This document shows positions 1 through 8,952 of a stretch of 37,674 bases of DNA, in pieces (position 1 is the first letter of the stretch; each line of letters begins with the position of its first letter). The notes beneath the pieces were generated by a model, which was given only the letters and a program-made list of their open reading frames with translations, made no database searches and was not told the origin of the DNA. This DNA is from a virus: positions 1 to 37,674 of the IMG/VR virus record IMGVR_UViG_3300033233_001973, one strand, 5' to 3'. The position numbers were made by a program, and so were the translations under genes.

Positions 1-183
1 TTAAGATGACGGTACTTCGAGTTTCTTTGCCAGCGCGTCTATTTCGGCGCGGAGTACTGTGTTGTTGCGCTCCAGTTCCACGTTGCGGGCTATTACGTTG
101 AGGAGCATGGCCGTGCGTTCGGCGATGATTTCGGCGAGGGCTTTTTCGTGTTCGATGGTGCTGAGGGATACTTGTCCGTTCAT
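1..183 (-). CDS. Small coiled-coil protein at the distal end of the late block
   Basis: 60-aa protein, complete: its TAA stop is the first three bases of the window. An excellent Shine-Dalgarno (AAAGGAGG, 5 nt before ATG) supports the start. The sequence is Leu/Glu/Ala-rich with heptad-like spacing over residues 10-55, so a short helical coiled coil is likely; there is no signal peptide or membrane segment. It follows the tail hub in the direction of late transcription but is separated from it by a plus-strand lipoprotein gene. Family not recognised; a small tail-fibre chaperone or a lysis accessory are possibilities only. Confidence 0.7.
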   Translation of the reverse strand: MNGQVSLSTIEHEKALAEIIAERTAMLLNVIARNVELERNNTVLRAEIDALAKKLEVPSS

Positions 184-189
184 GGGACC

Positions 190-235
190 TCCTTTAAAAT
201 AAGTTCAAAGTTCAGGGTTCAAAGTTCAACGTCGG
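190..235. repeat. Low-complexity 'gttcaaagttcagggttcaa' tract
   Basis: Short imperfect direct repeats of GTTCAAA/GTTCAGG lie between the 60-aa gene and the moron promoter. A similar tract occurs at 24719-24750. Such tracts are common in intergenic DNA of some environmental Gram-negative genomes and are unusual between phage genes. Confidence 0.55.
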
Positions 236-242
236 TTTATAG

Positions 243-270
243 TTGCGTTTTTGTTCCATTATGTTATAAT
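243..270 (+). promoter_or_regulatory. Putative moron promoter with consensus -10
   Basis: A perfect TATAAT at 265-270 follows a weak -35 (TTGCGT, 243-248) with a 16-bp spacer. It points at the lipoprotein gene, which runs against the surrounding late genes, so an own promoter is expected. Confidence 0.55.
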
Positions 271-303
271 TTTATGCATCAAATGTAACCCATCCCCACC
301 CCG

Positions 304-326
304 ACCCTCCCCTTGAAAGGGAGGGT
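304..326. repeat. CCCTCCC/GGGAGGG hairpin element, copy 1
   Basis: Perfect 8-bp inverted repeat ACCCTCCC (304-311) and GGGAGGGT (319-326) with a 7-nt loop, preceded by a C-rich single-stranded tail. It lies in the leader of the lipoprotein mRNA just before the ribosome-binding site. Related elements occur at 8194-8215, 10560-10581 and 14364-14385. Confidence 0.7.
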
Positions 327-341
327 GAAAAGGAGATTGAA

Positions 342-926
342 ATGAAAAAGTTTATTATGAGCATTGTGATTTTGTCCTTTCTGTTCGGCTGCGGAGCATC
401 TTCCTCGACCAGTACCACGCCGTCGCATGTTTACAGCGGCAAAATTTGGATTGACTGTATGAGCATTTCTAATGATGCTCAGTGTAAAAAGTCCGCTGCC
501 GTGCCTCTTGCCTCGGCGCTGGCTTCGGATATCACGGATACAACCTTGCTTGTGACTACCATTACGACGACATTCAATCTCGGCAATATTTCCCGTGCCG
601 TTATGACAACGGGCGGTCAAATCAACGGCATAGTCATCAACGATACTCCGAATGCAATCACCGGCTTATGGTACGCATGGGATGGTGGTTTTAATTGTGG
701 CTTCAAAACTATTCCACCGGGTGGTAATTTTGCTATGGGAGGCGGCGGATACATCGACTCCGGCACACCTCTTGGTGACTACAAAATAACCGCCTACTTT
801 TTTAATATCACCAATGACCCAAATGCTCCAACACAAAACAATGCCGCGATAGAAAACGTTACCGCATATAGCCTTACCCATTCTCCTGCCGCCGTCGGAG
901 TTGCATTGTATTCGGTTGTCGATTAG
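342..926 (+). CDS. Predicted lipoprotein, phage moron candidate
   Basis: 194 aa. The N-terminus is a typical lipoprotein signal: two lysines, a hydrophobic stretch and the lipobox LFGC, so Cys17 should be lipidated and the protein anchored in the cell envelope. The mature part starts with a Ser/Thr-rich linker and then looks beta-rich and Gly/Thr/Asn-rich; no family recognised. The start is supported by AAAAGGAG 7 nt before ATG. It is the only plus-strand gene in the tail end of the late block, has its own promoter-like sequence and overlaps the hub gene tail to tail by 3 nt. This fits a lysogenic-conversion moron (for example surface change or superinfection exclusion), but that role is inference. 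Confidence 0.8.
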   Translation: MKKFIMSIVILSFLFGCGASSSTSTTPSHVYSGKIWIDCMSISNDAQCKKSAAVPLASALASDITDTTLLVTTITTTFNLGNISRAVMTTGGQINGIVINDTPNAITGLWYAWDGGFNCGFKTIPPGGNFAMGGGGYIDSGTPLGDYKITAYFFNITNDPNAPTQNNAAIENVTAYSLTHSPAAVGVALYSVVD

Positions 927-3900
927 TATTTTTCATAGTAAACGGTAATAGTGCCTCCACTTGGATTATAAAGACGAACCTCGTAACCATCAGTACACAA
1001 AAAGCCTGAGAAGCCTGTTACATTGCCGTACCAGTTATTGTCTCCCATTCTCAATTGCAAGGTCAGAGCAGTTGCATTGCTACACTGGATCATGTAGCAA
1101 CCTTTGGGTAATGTCCATGATGCAGTAGTCAGAATATCGCGTTGACCTCGTAACGTCATAGCTAATTTAAGAGCGCCACTATCCTCCAGTGAAGTCCCAG
1201 TGGATGCAAATTGCGCCGCAAAAGAAGTATAGGATACGCCACCAAAAGCAGACCCAATATGTGACGTTGCATACACGGCTTTTCCCGAATAGGACATCGC
1301 TATAATGGCATTTGCTGTATAGGACCGAAAGCGTCCGGCTACCTTACTGTTGTTTTCACTAAAAGACCCATAGTCCCCGATAATCCAATCCGACCCATCT
1401 TGCTTCAACCCATTAGAGATCAGTTCTTCGTACCCCGCGCCCGCATCCCCCCAAAAGCGCATTTCATTCACGGTCTTGTCAATAATCATCGCTTGCTGTT
1501 TTGGAAATACCGTCGCGCCTATATTGTGCGCGAGAACATCAGAGCAACCAGTGAGTGTTGAAGCCGTCTTGCCTGTGTAAGCGAACTCAACCCGGTCATT
1601 CGTGGTATCGATGACACAGGCGGTGCCGGACGAGGGAAAGTCTATGGTATCTTTGACATATACGGTCCCGGCCCCTGCGCTTGGGGCCTGCGTAAAGTAG
1701 CTGCCCACCGTCATGATGCCGCTGCCCTGGATGTTGAAGCCGCGGAGGGAGTCTATGTGCACACTCATGATCGTCGCATCCCGGATGATCGCTCCTTCGA
1801 TCATCATTGAATTCGCCTGCCGCACGTAGCAGATATAATTCCCCGCGCTATTTGCTGTGGATGAAGTCGTGGCAATGATGACCTGGTTTGCGGTGAGCGT
1901 GGGGATGCCGGAGGTAATGCCTGCCAGCGATAACGTCGCGGCGCTACCTGACAGTGTGGCAATCACGTACTTATTATTTGCCGACTCAAGACTTGATGCA
2001 GACAGGGTATACTCTACTCCACCGCGTGAAACATATCCCGCTGTCCAGGACAATGTTGTCCCCGCATCGGTGTTGTTGCCGAAACGGAAGATGGAATCCC
2101 GGACAAGAAAATCCGTCCGGAGCGTGGTATACAGTTCATCCGGCAAAATTACTGTTGTGCTGTTCGATGTGGTGATGGTGCCGGACTCGTTGTTGAATAC
2201 GTCAACGGCCTTGACTTCTATGACTACTATCGCACCGCCTACGGCGTTTGCGCTGGTCCAGAGGTAGGACGGAGTGGACAACACAGTGGACCAGTTAGAC
2301 CATGTGCCGGAATCCACCTGGGTGCGAACCTTGTAGCCTGATAGGGCTGACTCTGTGTTCGCGGTCCATTTGAAATCCACAGAGCGCGAGAATCCAACAG
2401 AGGTCAGACCGGACGGCGTAGAGGGCGCAGCATGTGTGAGCGCAAGCTTCATCTCCGGTGACGGCTTGTTGCCCGTGGCCCACCGTCTCACGCGCACTTC
2501 ACACGCGCCGTTCGCGGCGGTCAATAGCGCGTCGAGGTAGGCGTCTTCTCCATCGCCATAGATGTATTCCCACCGACAAGACTGACCGACCTTCCATGTC
2601 CCGGCGCATACTCCACCGATCCATAGCTCAAGATCATCATACGCCCAGCCTGGATCACTGATCCATCCGCCCGCGCCGTATTGTTCCTGGCCTGCGGGTT
2701 CGATGCCCGCGCCGCCGATTGCGGAGTATGGTCGCCAGGTGACGGCGAATTTGAGGCCGTTCCAGACGCTGCCGCCGGGGTTGCTTTCGAGGCCGAGGCC
2801 GGTGATGGCGGGGAAGGCGGCGGGGCCGGAGATGGTGATTGCCTGCGTGGGGCTGGTTGTGACGTCGGCGGGGATTCCCTCCTGGTTGATGGAGGTGACG
2901 CGGACGGTGACGGCATCTGAAACGCGGAAGCCGCCCTTGTCGCCCTTGATTGTAAAGCTCAAGCCGCCGCTGTCATCGTTGTCGTAAAAAGCATAGGCCC
3001 CGCCGTTGATGGAAAGCTCCACAACAGCGCCGCCCCAATACAGGGAACTTTGGGGCAATGAATAGGTGAGCGTGATTTTTGGAATATATAAGCCGTCCGA
3101 GGAATAGTAGCCGCCCTCGACAAGCACGAGAGTTGTAACATGCTGCGGGGCGGCATACGGAGACGCGAGAAGTGACGCAAGAGCCGGAGGCGGGATGTTA
3201 ACCGCCTCATCGTACACCGTCGCGTCATAGCGGCCCAGGATATAGTCAACCTCTTCATCCATGGACTCCGACGTTTCGATGACGTGGAACTTTGAATCCA
3301 CCCAGCCCGGGTCTGAATGAGTTACAGCAACAACATCCCCCGGCGTAAGGTGCAGGCTGTCCATGCGCCCGCCGTGTTCGCACCGTTGCGCTTCGGCGGC
3401 GGCTTTCTTCCCAAGGTACGCGGCGATCTTATACGCCTGCTCGTGGTTCGGGATGGCGCTGCCGTCAATTTGTTTCGGGATGAAACGCCGCGTATCCTTG
3501 ATCGCTTTTTCATTTCGCCATGTCGCGGTTTCCTGCGTATAGAGCTGTTGCCCCTGATATATCGGATACCCGGCGGGATATGCCGCGGCGCGCGCGGAGC
3601 AGCCGGTGAACTGTGTGCCGTTGTTTCCGGTATACGTGAACGCTTCTCCGTTGATATATGCCGTGGCCGGATATCCCGTTGAAATGAAGGTTTTGTTTTT
3701 ATCTTTGTATGGGACCGTTGTATCCGTCGCGGCGATGTATGTCGTAGTGAGCGCCACGGTATCCCTGACCTGTTCATCCGTGAATTTCACAACGAGCAGG
3801 TTAGGGATGTCATTCAGCCGCGTTTTTGGAAACTTGAACGTGCCCGGCAGAATATTATTTTTCGTTTTGCCGTTTGTGTAATCGTCAAACGAATGAGCGA

Positions 3901-5551
3901 CATTGCCCGCAAGAGCCTGCTCGACATTCAGCGCGCGCTTGCCGTTCGGAAAGGTCACATACCCGCGACATGCGGTATAGAACCAGGCCAGCGTGTCGGT
4001 TTCGCTCTTCGCTTCCGAGAGCAACAGCCCCACCCGGTAATTGTTTGCCGTACACGCGGCGGCGGCGGCATAATAATAATCATATGCTATATCGGCGGAG
4101 GTAAGTGGCATCAGCGAGCGCCTTGTTATCAAATCCAGCTCACACCAGGCCGCATTGTCCTGCCACACGGGGGCGCCGTCCGCGTTACCATTAGATAAAT
4201 ATTTCTGCACCTTCAGCCCGCGAATAACGGCCACAACAGAGTCCGACAAATCCCCGCCAAAAAGATTTGCAAACCAGGAGGTCGGCGCCGGATAAAGGAA
4301 TTTGTAGCGCATGGTAATAGCTACTGTCTCCCCCTTGATGACGATGAAGAGGCAATCCTTGAAGCGAACGGAGGCTACATCCAGGTCCCACGCGTTGTTC
4401 ATTTCCGATTTGTTGACCACGTCGCCGGATGCGCCGAGCCGTATTTGAACTTTATTTGTTTGCGTGAGGTCTACCTTTTGATCCCTCACCCACAGCTCTT
4501 CCACCGCGTCGTTTTCCCCAGCGGCGAAAACATAAACGCGCGTCTGTCTTACGCTGGCGGACATATTCGTCTCGCCGTATTTTACCAATGTTCCGGCAAC
4601 GGCCCGGCGACCATAAACATATGGCAGCACATTGCCGGAAATACCCGGCTCGCGATATTTGCGCGTACTGTCCGGACTAATCCGTCCGTGCGGGTACAGC
4701 GCCATCGGATTTATTCCGCTCTGAATGATTGACAGGCCCGCATCAAAGCCGCCGAAATTATTGGTATTGCCGAGGTTCTTGCAGGAGCCTTTGGAGCGGT
4801 CGCAGTCCAGCGTAAACGTATCACCCGCAACCACCGCATTCGTGAGCGCGTCGAACGTAATTTGACCCGTGCCTGTGTTGTGGTTTTTAATCCAGCGCTC
4901 TTTACCTCCGCTCGTGCCGGTGAGCAGCTTCAGCGTCGCGCCGTACATCGAGGATATACCGACGAGCGCCGACGAGGTAAGCGAGGTGGTAGCGCCCGCC
5001 GAGGCCGTGCCGGAAGGACGACTGCCGCCGTTATACGCGCAGTTCGTATCGCAGAATTCGAGCCAGGGGCAGGAGCGTATCAGCGTGCGCCACGGGATAT
5101 CCGTCCGCGTTCTGTCCTGCGTCGAAATGCCCTGGAAAGAGAAGTTGATCGTTTCCGGGGTAAGCTCATCCATCTCGCCCCGAAACTGCAAAAGGCTGTC
5201 ATCATACGTCGGCCAGGCGTCTATAACAGCGCCGGTGGAAGTGTTGAGGAATATTTTCGAGATGGTGAATTTGCGCCCGTCAAAAGGAGAAGCCGCGTGA
5301 TAGCCCGCCACTTCGCGGTTGATGTCCACGATATTGACCGCTACGGAATCTATTTTCCCGGTGGATGAAGTTTTTATTTTCCCGTGCTTCCAGCGTCGGG
5401 CTGTGAGAGTATTCCCCTGAAAGGACAGATTCGCGTGATGGTCCACATAGCGGAGAGTGGACCCATCCAGAAAAATCGTAAGCACGGACCGGGGCATGGC
5501 AAGCCCGGCGGCGATCTGTGTTTGAAGTGACGGGGAAAGCGCGCGGCTCAT
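923..5551 (-). CDS. Giant tail tip/hub protein (gpL-like N-terminus fused to gpJ-like tail tip)
   Basis: About 1542 aa from the ATG at 5551, which overlaps the stop of the upstream gene as ATGA; an upstream in-frame start at 5608 would add 19 residues but lies inside that gene. Residues ~1-270 look like the lambda gpL/DUF2163 family, with five cysteines (about 161, 167, 171, 250, 257) in the pattern that binds an iron-sulfur cluster in gpL, followed by an NFGGF-type end. The next ~600 residues resemble tail-tip attachment proteins (gpJ/phage-tail_3). Further on are fibronectin-III-like segments (about residues 1110-1220) and a beta-rich C-terminus likely to contact the receptor. There is no separate gpK or gpI gene. 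It is the last structural gene of the late operon. Confidence 0.85.
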   Translation of the reverse strand: MSRALSPSLQTQIAAGLAMPRSVLTIFLDGSTLRYVDHHANLSFQGNTLTARRWKHGKIKTSSTGKIDSVAVNIVDINREVAGYHAASPFDGRKFTISKIFLNTSTGAVIDAWPTYDDSLLQFRGEMDELTPETINFSFQGISTQDRTRTDIPWRTLIRSCPWLEFCDTNCAYNGGSRPSGTASAGATTSLTSSALVGISSMYGATLKLLTGTSGGKERWIKNHNTGTGQITFDALTNAVVAGDTFTLDCDRSKGSCKNLGNTNNFGGFDAGLSIIQSGINPMALYPHGRISPDSTRKYREPGISGNVLPYVYGRRAVAGTLVKYGETNMSASVRQTRVYVFAAGENDAVEELWVRDQKVDLTQTNKVQIRLGASGDVVNKSEMNNAWDLDVASVRFKDCLFIVIKGETVAITMRYKFLYPAPTSWFANLFGGDLSDSVVAVIRGLKVQKYLSNGNADGAPVWQDNAAWCELDLITRRSLMPLTSADIAYDYYYAAAAACTANNYRVGLLLSEAKSETDTLAWFYTACRGYVTFPNGKRALNVEQALAGNVAHSFDDYTNGKTKNNILPGTFKFPKTRLNDIPNLLVVKFTDEQVRDTVALTTTYIAATDTTVPYKDKNKTFISTGYPATAYINGEAFTYTGNNGTQFTGCSARAAAYPAGYPIYQGQQLYTQETATWRNEKAIKDTRRFIPKQIDGSAIPNHEQAYKIAAYLGKKAAAEAQRCEHGGRMDSLHLTPGDVVAVTHSDPGWVDSKFHVIETSESMDEEVDYILGRYDATVYDEAVNIPPPALASLLASPYAAPQHVTTLVLVEGGYYSSDGLYIPKITLTYSLPQSSLYWGGAVVELSINGGAYAFYDNDDSGGLSFTIKGDKGGFRVSDAVTVRVTSINQEGIPADVTTSPTQAITISGPAAFPAITGLGLESNPGGSVWNGLKFAVTWRPYSAIGGAGIEPAGQEQYGAGGWISDPGWAYDDLELWIGGVCAGTWKVGQSCRWEYIYGDGEDAYLDALLTAANGACEVRVRRWATGNKPSPEMKLALTHAAPSTPSGLTSVGFSRSVDFKWTANTESALSGYKVRTQVDSGTWSNWSTVLSTPSYLWTSANAVGGAIVVIEVKAVDVFNNESGTITTSNSTTVILPDELYTTLRTDFLVRDSIFRFGNNTDAGTTLSWTAGYVSRGGVEYTLSASSLESANNKYVIATLSGSAATLSLAGITSGIPTLTANQVIIATTSSTANSAGNYICYVRQANSMMIEGAIIRDATIMSVHIDSLRGFNIQGSGIMTVGSYFTQAPSAGAGTVYVKDTIDFPSSGTACVIDTTNDRVEFAYTGKTASTLTGCSDVLAHNIGATVFPKQQAMIIDKTVNEMRFWGDAGAGYEELISNGLKQDGSDWIIGDYGSFSENNSKVAGRFRSYTANAIIAMSYSGKAVYATSHIGSAFGGVSYTSFAAQFASTGTSLEDSGALKLAMTLRGQRDILTTASWTLPKGCYMIQCSNATALTLQLRMGDNNWYGNVTGFSGFLCTDGYEVRLYNPSGGTITVYYEKY

Positions 5552-5913
5552 CGGCGGTCCTCGATAAATTCCATGGTCTGCATTTGATATAGCCCGGCCC
5601 GAAACCAATCGCGCTTCAGGCCCTGTTTGTGGAAACGGACCGTATACTGTACGGATGAATCACCTGATCCTCGGGATGGCCGAGTCCAGTAGAAGGCCAC
5701 TCCGAGATGGGCGGTATAAAACGTATAAACCGCATCGGCGTCGGATACGGACTGAAAATTTATAGGGCAGCGAAACAACAGGCGAGGATTGCCACCTTTG
5801 ACACGAATCTGTTCAGGCCCACAGGAATCCTCGCCCGCGGAAATCAGCATTTTCAATCCGACCTCTTCTTCTGAAATCGGCAGTTCCACTCTCCAAGTAA
5901 AAGAATCAGGCAT
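5548..5913 (-). CDS. Minor tail tip protein (gpM-like)
   Basis: 121 aa. It sits between the tape measure and the hub, where lambda-type phages encode gpM, the first tip protein added after the tape measure. Mixed alpha/beta sequence with conserved-looking aromatic segments; no membrane segment or signal. It overlaps the tape-measure gene by 8 nt and the hub gene by 4 nt (ATGA), which suggests coupled translation. Assignment rests mainly on position and size. Confidence 0.6.
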   Translation of the reverse strand: MPDSFTWRVELPISEEEVGLKMLISAGEDSCGPEQIRVKGGNPRLLFRCPINFQSVSDADAVYTFYTAHLGVAFYWTRPSRGSGDSSVQYTVRFHKQGLKRDWFRAGLYQMQTMEFIEDRR

Positions 5914-7450
5914 GATTGTTCACCAAGTCGTAAGTTTCACCGCGCTTCCGAATATCGCCACTGACCGCCTTGACCACTTTCGTGGTAAAAGCGTCGTCGT
6001 TCACCACAACCTCTACCCGCACGTGCTGCGGAGCGGACTCCGGCCTCCATGCGGAACCGTAATTACTTTGTTCATACGAATAATATTTATACGGAGAGCC
6101 ACTGGAATCGGAGGGCTGGCCTGTCGCGGGATTAGCGGCATACGTGCCGGACGCGCCGCCTCCGCCGCCGGAAGAGGTGAACGCCTGCGCCATGATCGCC
6201 GCCGCCGCCGCATAACCCTGCGCCCGCGCCCAGAAAGCAAGCGGCGCGCCTAACTCCGGGCCGACCCCAATGGGAGGCGGAGCGATGGCCGCCGCCGCCG
6301 CTGCGTTGCCGTGCATGATCGCCTGCCCCGCGAGCATCGCCTGCTGCGCAAGATAGATCGCTTTGTATTTCCCGTGCGTCAAAGTATTGATGGCGTCGAG
6401 CGAAGACCTCGCGGTTTGGAATTTGTAATCGTTCAACTGCTTTTCCATTTTCGCCTGATTCTGCTGGCGCTTCAAATCCTGTTGCGCTTCCTTGTCCTTG
6501 CGTTCCGCTATCTGGATGCCATACGCCTCTTCCAGCTGCTCCTTGGCCGCATGATTGTCTATAAGTTTCTGAAACTCTTCCGCGTGCTTCGTATCTAATT
6601 GCTGAAGTTCTTTGTTGTCCGCGTCCAGACCGAGCAAAACCTCGCGGTTACGGAAGGACTGCATCAGCTCCTCGACTTTTTTGGCCTCGGCCTCTTTCGC
6701 GTCGAATTCCTTTTGCTGCGTGGGCGTCGGCCCGCCGCCCTTGACGGCGTTGTAGGTCTCCTGGTCAAGTTTCAATTCCAGCTCTTTGAGTTTTATGGTC
6801 TCAATTTGCTTCGTGTTTTTTTGCGTCATGGCAAGTTGCACTTTCGCGTCAACTTGCTCTTGCGTCCCTCCGCTCGCCGCCATCACGATTTTTAACTTTT
6901 CCCAATTACCTATCCCCTCTTTCTGTTCTTTGTGAAGTTTCGCAAGCTCTTCAGTCTCCACCCTGATGCGCTCTTTCGCGTCTATCAGATAGATGTCTTT
7001 TTTAAGCCGCAACAAATCTTCATGTCCGGCAATAACTCCCGCGGTCTGAAGTCCATTCGCGTAAAGCGCTTTTATTTCCCCTTCAAGCGCTTTCACGTTT
7101 TTATCTATTTCATCCCGTTTCGCCTTGGCCGCTTCCGTGAAGTGCTCGTAAACTTTATAAGTTACCATCGCGGCCAAAGACACGGCCCCGAACGCAAGCG
7201 CCCCGCCGCCGAGGCCCGCGGCCAGGGCCCCGACCTCGTGGCCCAGATACCGGGCCATCGAGCCCGACACGCCGAGTTCGTGCGCCATACCGTTGGCCGC
7301 GAACATGAGGCCCTTCGCGCCGACGGAGGCGCGGCCTGTGCCGGCCTCCATGTTCCCGGCGGCGTTGGCGACCCCATTCAGGTCCGCGGCTGTTTGCGCG
7401 GTTCCTTCGGCACTCACTCTTATTTCTATATTGCTTTTTTCGTCGCTCAT
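5906..7450 (-). CDS. Tail tape measure protein
   Basis: 514 aa. An Ala/Gly-rich N-terminus is followed by a hydrophobic, membrane-like segment (about 74-99), a long charged coiled coil (about 105-345, Lys/Glu/Gln-rich) and a very Ala/Gly-rich C-terminus (370-440). This architecture and the place between tail chaperone/minor tail genes and tip genes identify a tape measure, which sets tail length during assembly and leaves the tail at DNA injection. At 514 residues it is short compared with lambda gpH (853 aa), predicting a shorter tail. The ATG follows the upstream TAA directly. Confidence 0.85.
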   Translation of the reverse strand: MSDEKSNIEIRVSAEGTAQTAADLNGVANAAGNMEAGTGRASVGAKGLMFAANGMAHELGVSGSMARYLGHEVGALAAGLGGGALAFGAVSLAAMVTYKVYEHFTEAAKAKRDEIDKNVKALEGEIKALYANGLQTAGVIAGHEDLLRLKKDIYLIDAKERIRVETEELAKLHKEQKEGIGNWEKLKIVMAASGGTQEQVDAKVQLAMTQKNTKQIETIKLKELELKLDQETYNAVKGGGPTPTQQKEFDAKEAEAKKVEELMQSFRNREVLLGLDADNKELQQLDTKHAEEFQKLIDNHAAKEQLEEAYGIQIAERKDKEAQQDLKRQQNQAKMEKQLNDYKFQTARSSLDAINTLTHGKYKAIYLAQQAMLAGQAIMHGNAAAAAAIAPPPIGVGPELGAPLAFWARAQGYAAAAAIMAQAFTSSGGGGGASGTYAANPATGQPSDSSGSPYKYYSYEQSNYGSAWRPESAPQHVRVEVVVNDDAFTTKVVKAVSGDIRKRGETYDLVNNHA

Positions 7451-8173
7451 TTATCGCCCCGCGAATTTCAGTTGGAAAGCTTGCCGGAAATTAGGCGCAA
7501 AGTTTTTGTTGAAATAAGACTTTACGCTATAATAAAAATCGTAGCTTTCCGCTTCGTATTGAGGCGGAGAATTCGTAAAAAAAAGCACAGGGTAAGTAGT
7601 CTTCGCCGTAACCCGCCAGAATATTCCCACGAAAGGCACACAGTAAGCTTTTTCGGCAAAACCTTTTTTTCTCCCTGACCCCTCCGTCTGATTCATCAGA
7701 AAGCCGGATTCATTAAAGAGTCCCGCGGCGGATAGGATCTTCACCATTTGCGGGCCCGGAATGTTTCCGTATTGGTCTACGGGAGCCTGAGGCCCCGGGA
7801 CAATGAATTGATTCGGGCCGAGAACTCCGATCCTTCGTAAAGAACGTTCCGATCTTTTTATTGAGCGGATGCCGCCCGAAACATGAGGCGCGAGCACCTG
7901 GCTGGGTGTCGGCGTTCCTTCTTTTCTTTTTTGCTCGGAAGAAATGTAGATGCGGCCTGTAAGTGTTTCTTTTCCCGACTTCTCATAAAGAACACTACTC
8001 AGAATAAACGGAGTTGCCGTGGGAAATGAATCTTTGATTTCTTTTTTCTGGTCCTGCATGGCCCCACGAAGCGTCGTGTTAATCGCCGAGGATACGGCGG
8101 ATGGAAGTTTTTCACGCGCCGCGTTGTTAAGGTTTTCACGAAGTTCTTTTATGCCGGTGATTGTGAGATTCAT
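7451..8173 (-). CDS. Minor tail protein Z-like (GPZ family)
   Basis: About 240 aa from the ATG at 8173. An upstream in-frame start at 8203 would add ten Gly-rich residues encoded by a hairpin element, so I prefer 8173. The N-terminal motif (TGIKELRENLNNAAREKL), the Lys/Arg-rich middle and the overall length match the prophage minor tail protein Z family. Such proteins act in tail completion near the head-tail joint. It is translated just before the tape measure. Confidence 0.75.
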   Translation of the reverse strand: MNLTITGIKELRENLNNAAREKLPSAVSSAINTTLRGAMQDQKKEIKDSFPTATPFILSSVLYEKSGKETLTGRIYISSEQKRKEGTPTPSQVLAPHVSGGIRSIKRSERSLRRIGVLGPNQFIVPGPQAPVDQYGNIPGPQMVKILSAAGLFNESGFLMNQTEGSGRKKGFAEKAYCVPFVGIFWRVTAKTTYPVLFFTNSPPQYEAESYDFYYSVKSYFNKNFAPNFRQAFQLKFAGR

Positions 8174-8193
8174 TAAACCCCCACCCGCCCCAA

Positions 8194-8215
8194 CCCCTCC
8201 CATGCCAGGGAGGGG
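8194..8215. repeat. CCCCTCCC/GGGAGGGG hairpin element, copy 2
   Basis: Perfect 8-bp inverted repeat (8194-8201 and 8208-8215) with a 6-nt loop and an adjacent C-rich tail (8176-8191). On the minus strand the G-rich arm and tail lie directly before the start of the minor tail gene and supply its G-rich ribosome-binding region. Confidence 0.7.
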
Positions 8216-8236
8216 CTACAACATAAGGAGAAAACA

Positions 8237-8503
8237 TTATCGCCGCTCCAGCGCCTTCTTCAATAACCCAAGTCCTACCCACTCGGCGGGCGTCAAAGTA
8301 TTATTTCCGAACCAATAGCCGCCGAGTTGCCACAGGTATAAATCATAAATATGCTGAAACCATTTTGACGGTTGATATTGTTCTCGCCGCCCGCATTGTC
8401 CACACATCCACTGTAAACGCTCTTCACTGTCGCCCGCTCCGCTCAGGCACTTTTCCCGGCGTCTTTTGTTACAGGACTCGGCGAGCCTTCGGAGTTCTTC
8501 GGA
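8237..8503 (-). CDS. Tail assembly chaperone, -1 frameshift extension (gpT-like part)
   Basis: An open frame without its own start, in the -1 frame relative to the end of the upstream chaperone gene. It gives 88 residues: a charged helix, a CGQCG zinc-knuckle-like pair, then a Trp/Tyr-rich segment (IYDLYLWQL) and a TPAEWVGLGLL helix. This ending is typical of downstream halves of tail assembly chaperones. The 0-frame gene contains C CCT TTT at 8509-8503, a heptamer of the form X XXY YYZ, in the correct register; slippage there gives a 222-residue fusion. The frame stays open from the slip site to TAA at 8239-8237. Confidence 0.7.
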   Translation of the reverse strand, partial: SEELRRLAESCNKRRREKCLSGAGDSEERLQWMCGQCGRREQYQPSKWFQHIYDLYLWQLGGYWFGNNTLTPAEWVGLGLLKKALERR

Positions 8504-8904
8504 AAAGGGACAGGCTCCGGGCTGACCTCCCCTCGGTCGAATAGTCCGCCGAACACCGCATCGGCCAGACCCGCGATCATGATCCGCGCAATGTCTATTT
8601 TGCCGACTACGTCTTTCCAGTCCGCCCGATAATCCGGGCTTTCCGGATTGCTTGATATCGGCTTGCCGTTGTCCGACCAGTCGCCGTCCTGTATCTCAAC
8701 GAGCAATTTTATTCCGGCGCCGAAATCGAAAGCCTTAGCCTCGTCGGCGCCCTTTGCGAATTGCGAGCGCATGTATTCGTTTTTGTATTCGCGTATTTCT
8801 TCCGTGCTCGGCAGCCGCCAACCCAGCACGGCCTTGACTCCGAGTGGAAGATATGAAAGTTCGTTGCGCCGGATTTTCCCGCTGTCCTTTGTGTCGTATG
8901 CCAT
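8443..8904 (-). CDS. Tail assembly chaperone, 0-frame product (gpG-like)
   Basis: 153 aa, between tail tube and minor tail/tape-measure genes, the standard place for gpG/gpGT. The protein is mostly helical and charged with a Pro/Ser-rich C-terminus (about 130-153) where the slip heptamer lies. Known members coat the tape measure during tail tube assembly, with a minority frameshift product as second component. Start supported by TAGGAG 7 nt before ATG. A 48-nt low-complexity tract separates it from the tail tube gene. Confidence 0.75.
   Translation of the reverse strand: MAYDTKDSGKIRRNELSYLPLGVKAVLGWRLPSTEEIREYKNEYMRSQFAKGADEAKAFDFGAGIKLLVEIQDGDWSDNGKPISSNPESPDYRADWKDVVGKIDIARIMIAGLADAVFGGLFDRGEVSPEPVPFPKNSEGSPSPVTKDAGKSA
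8503..8509 (-). promoter_or_regulatory. Putative programmed -1 frameshift heptamer C CCT TTT
   Basis: Read on the minus strand, the 0-frame codons are CCT TTT; moving back one base re-pairs both tRNAs as CCC TTT. The downstream -1 frame is open for 88 codons. The bases GGGAAAA at 8457-8451 are in the wrong register for a canonical -1 slip. Confidence 0.6.
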
Positions 8905-8952
8905 AGATCACTCCTATTTTCTTATTTCCAATTCTTACTTCTTACCTTCCCA

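Noticed and set aside
8451-8457. GGGAAAA as the slip site of the tail chaperone
   Set aside because: The 0-frame codons there are GGG AAA, so a -1 slip would not re-pair; C CCT TTT upstream is in proper register.
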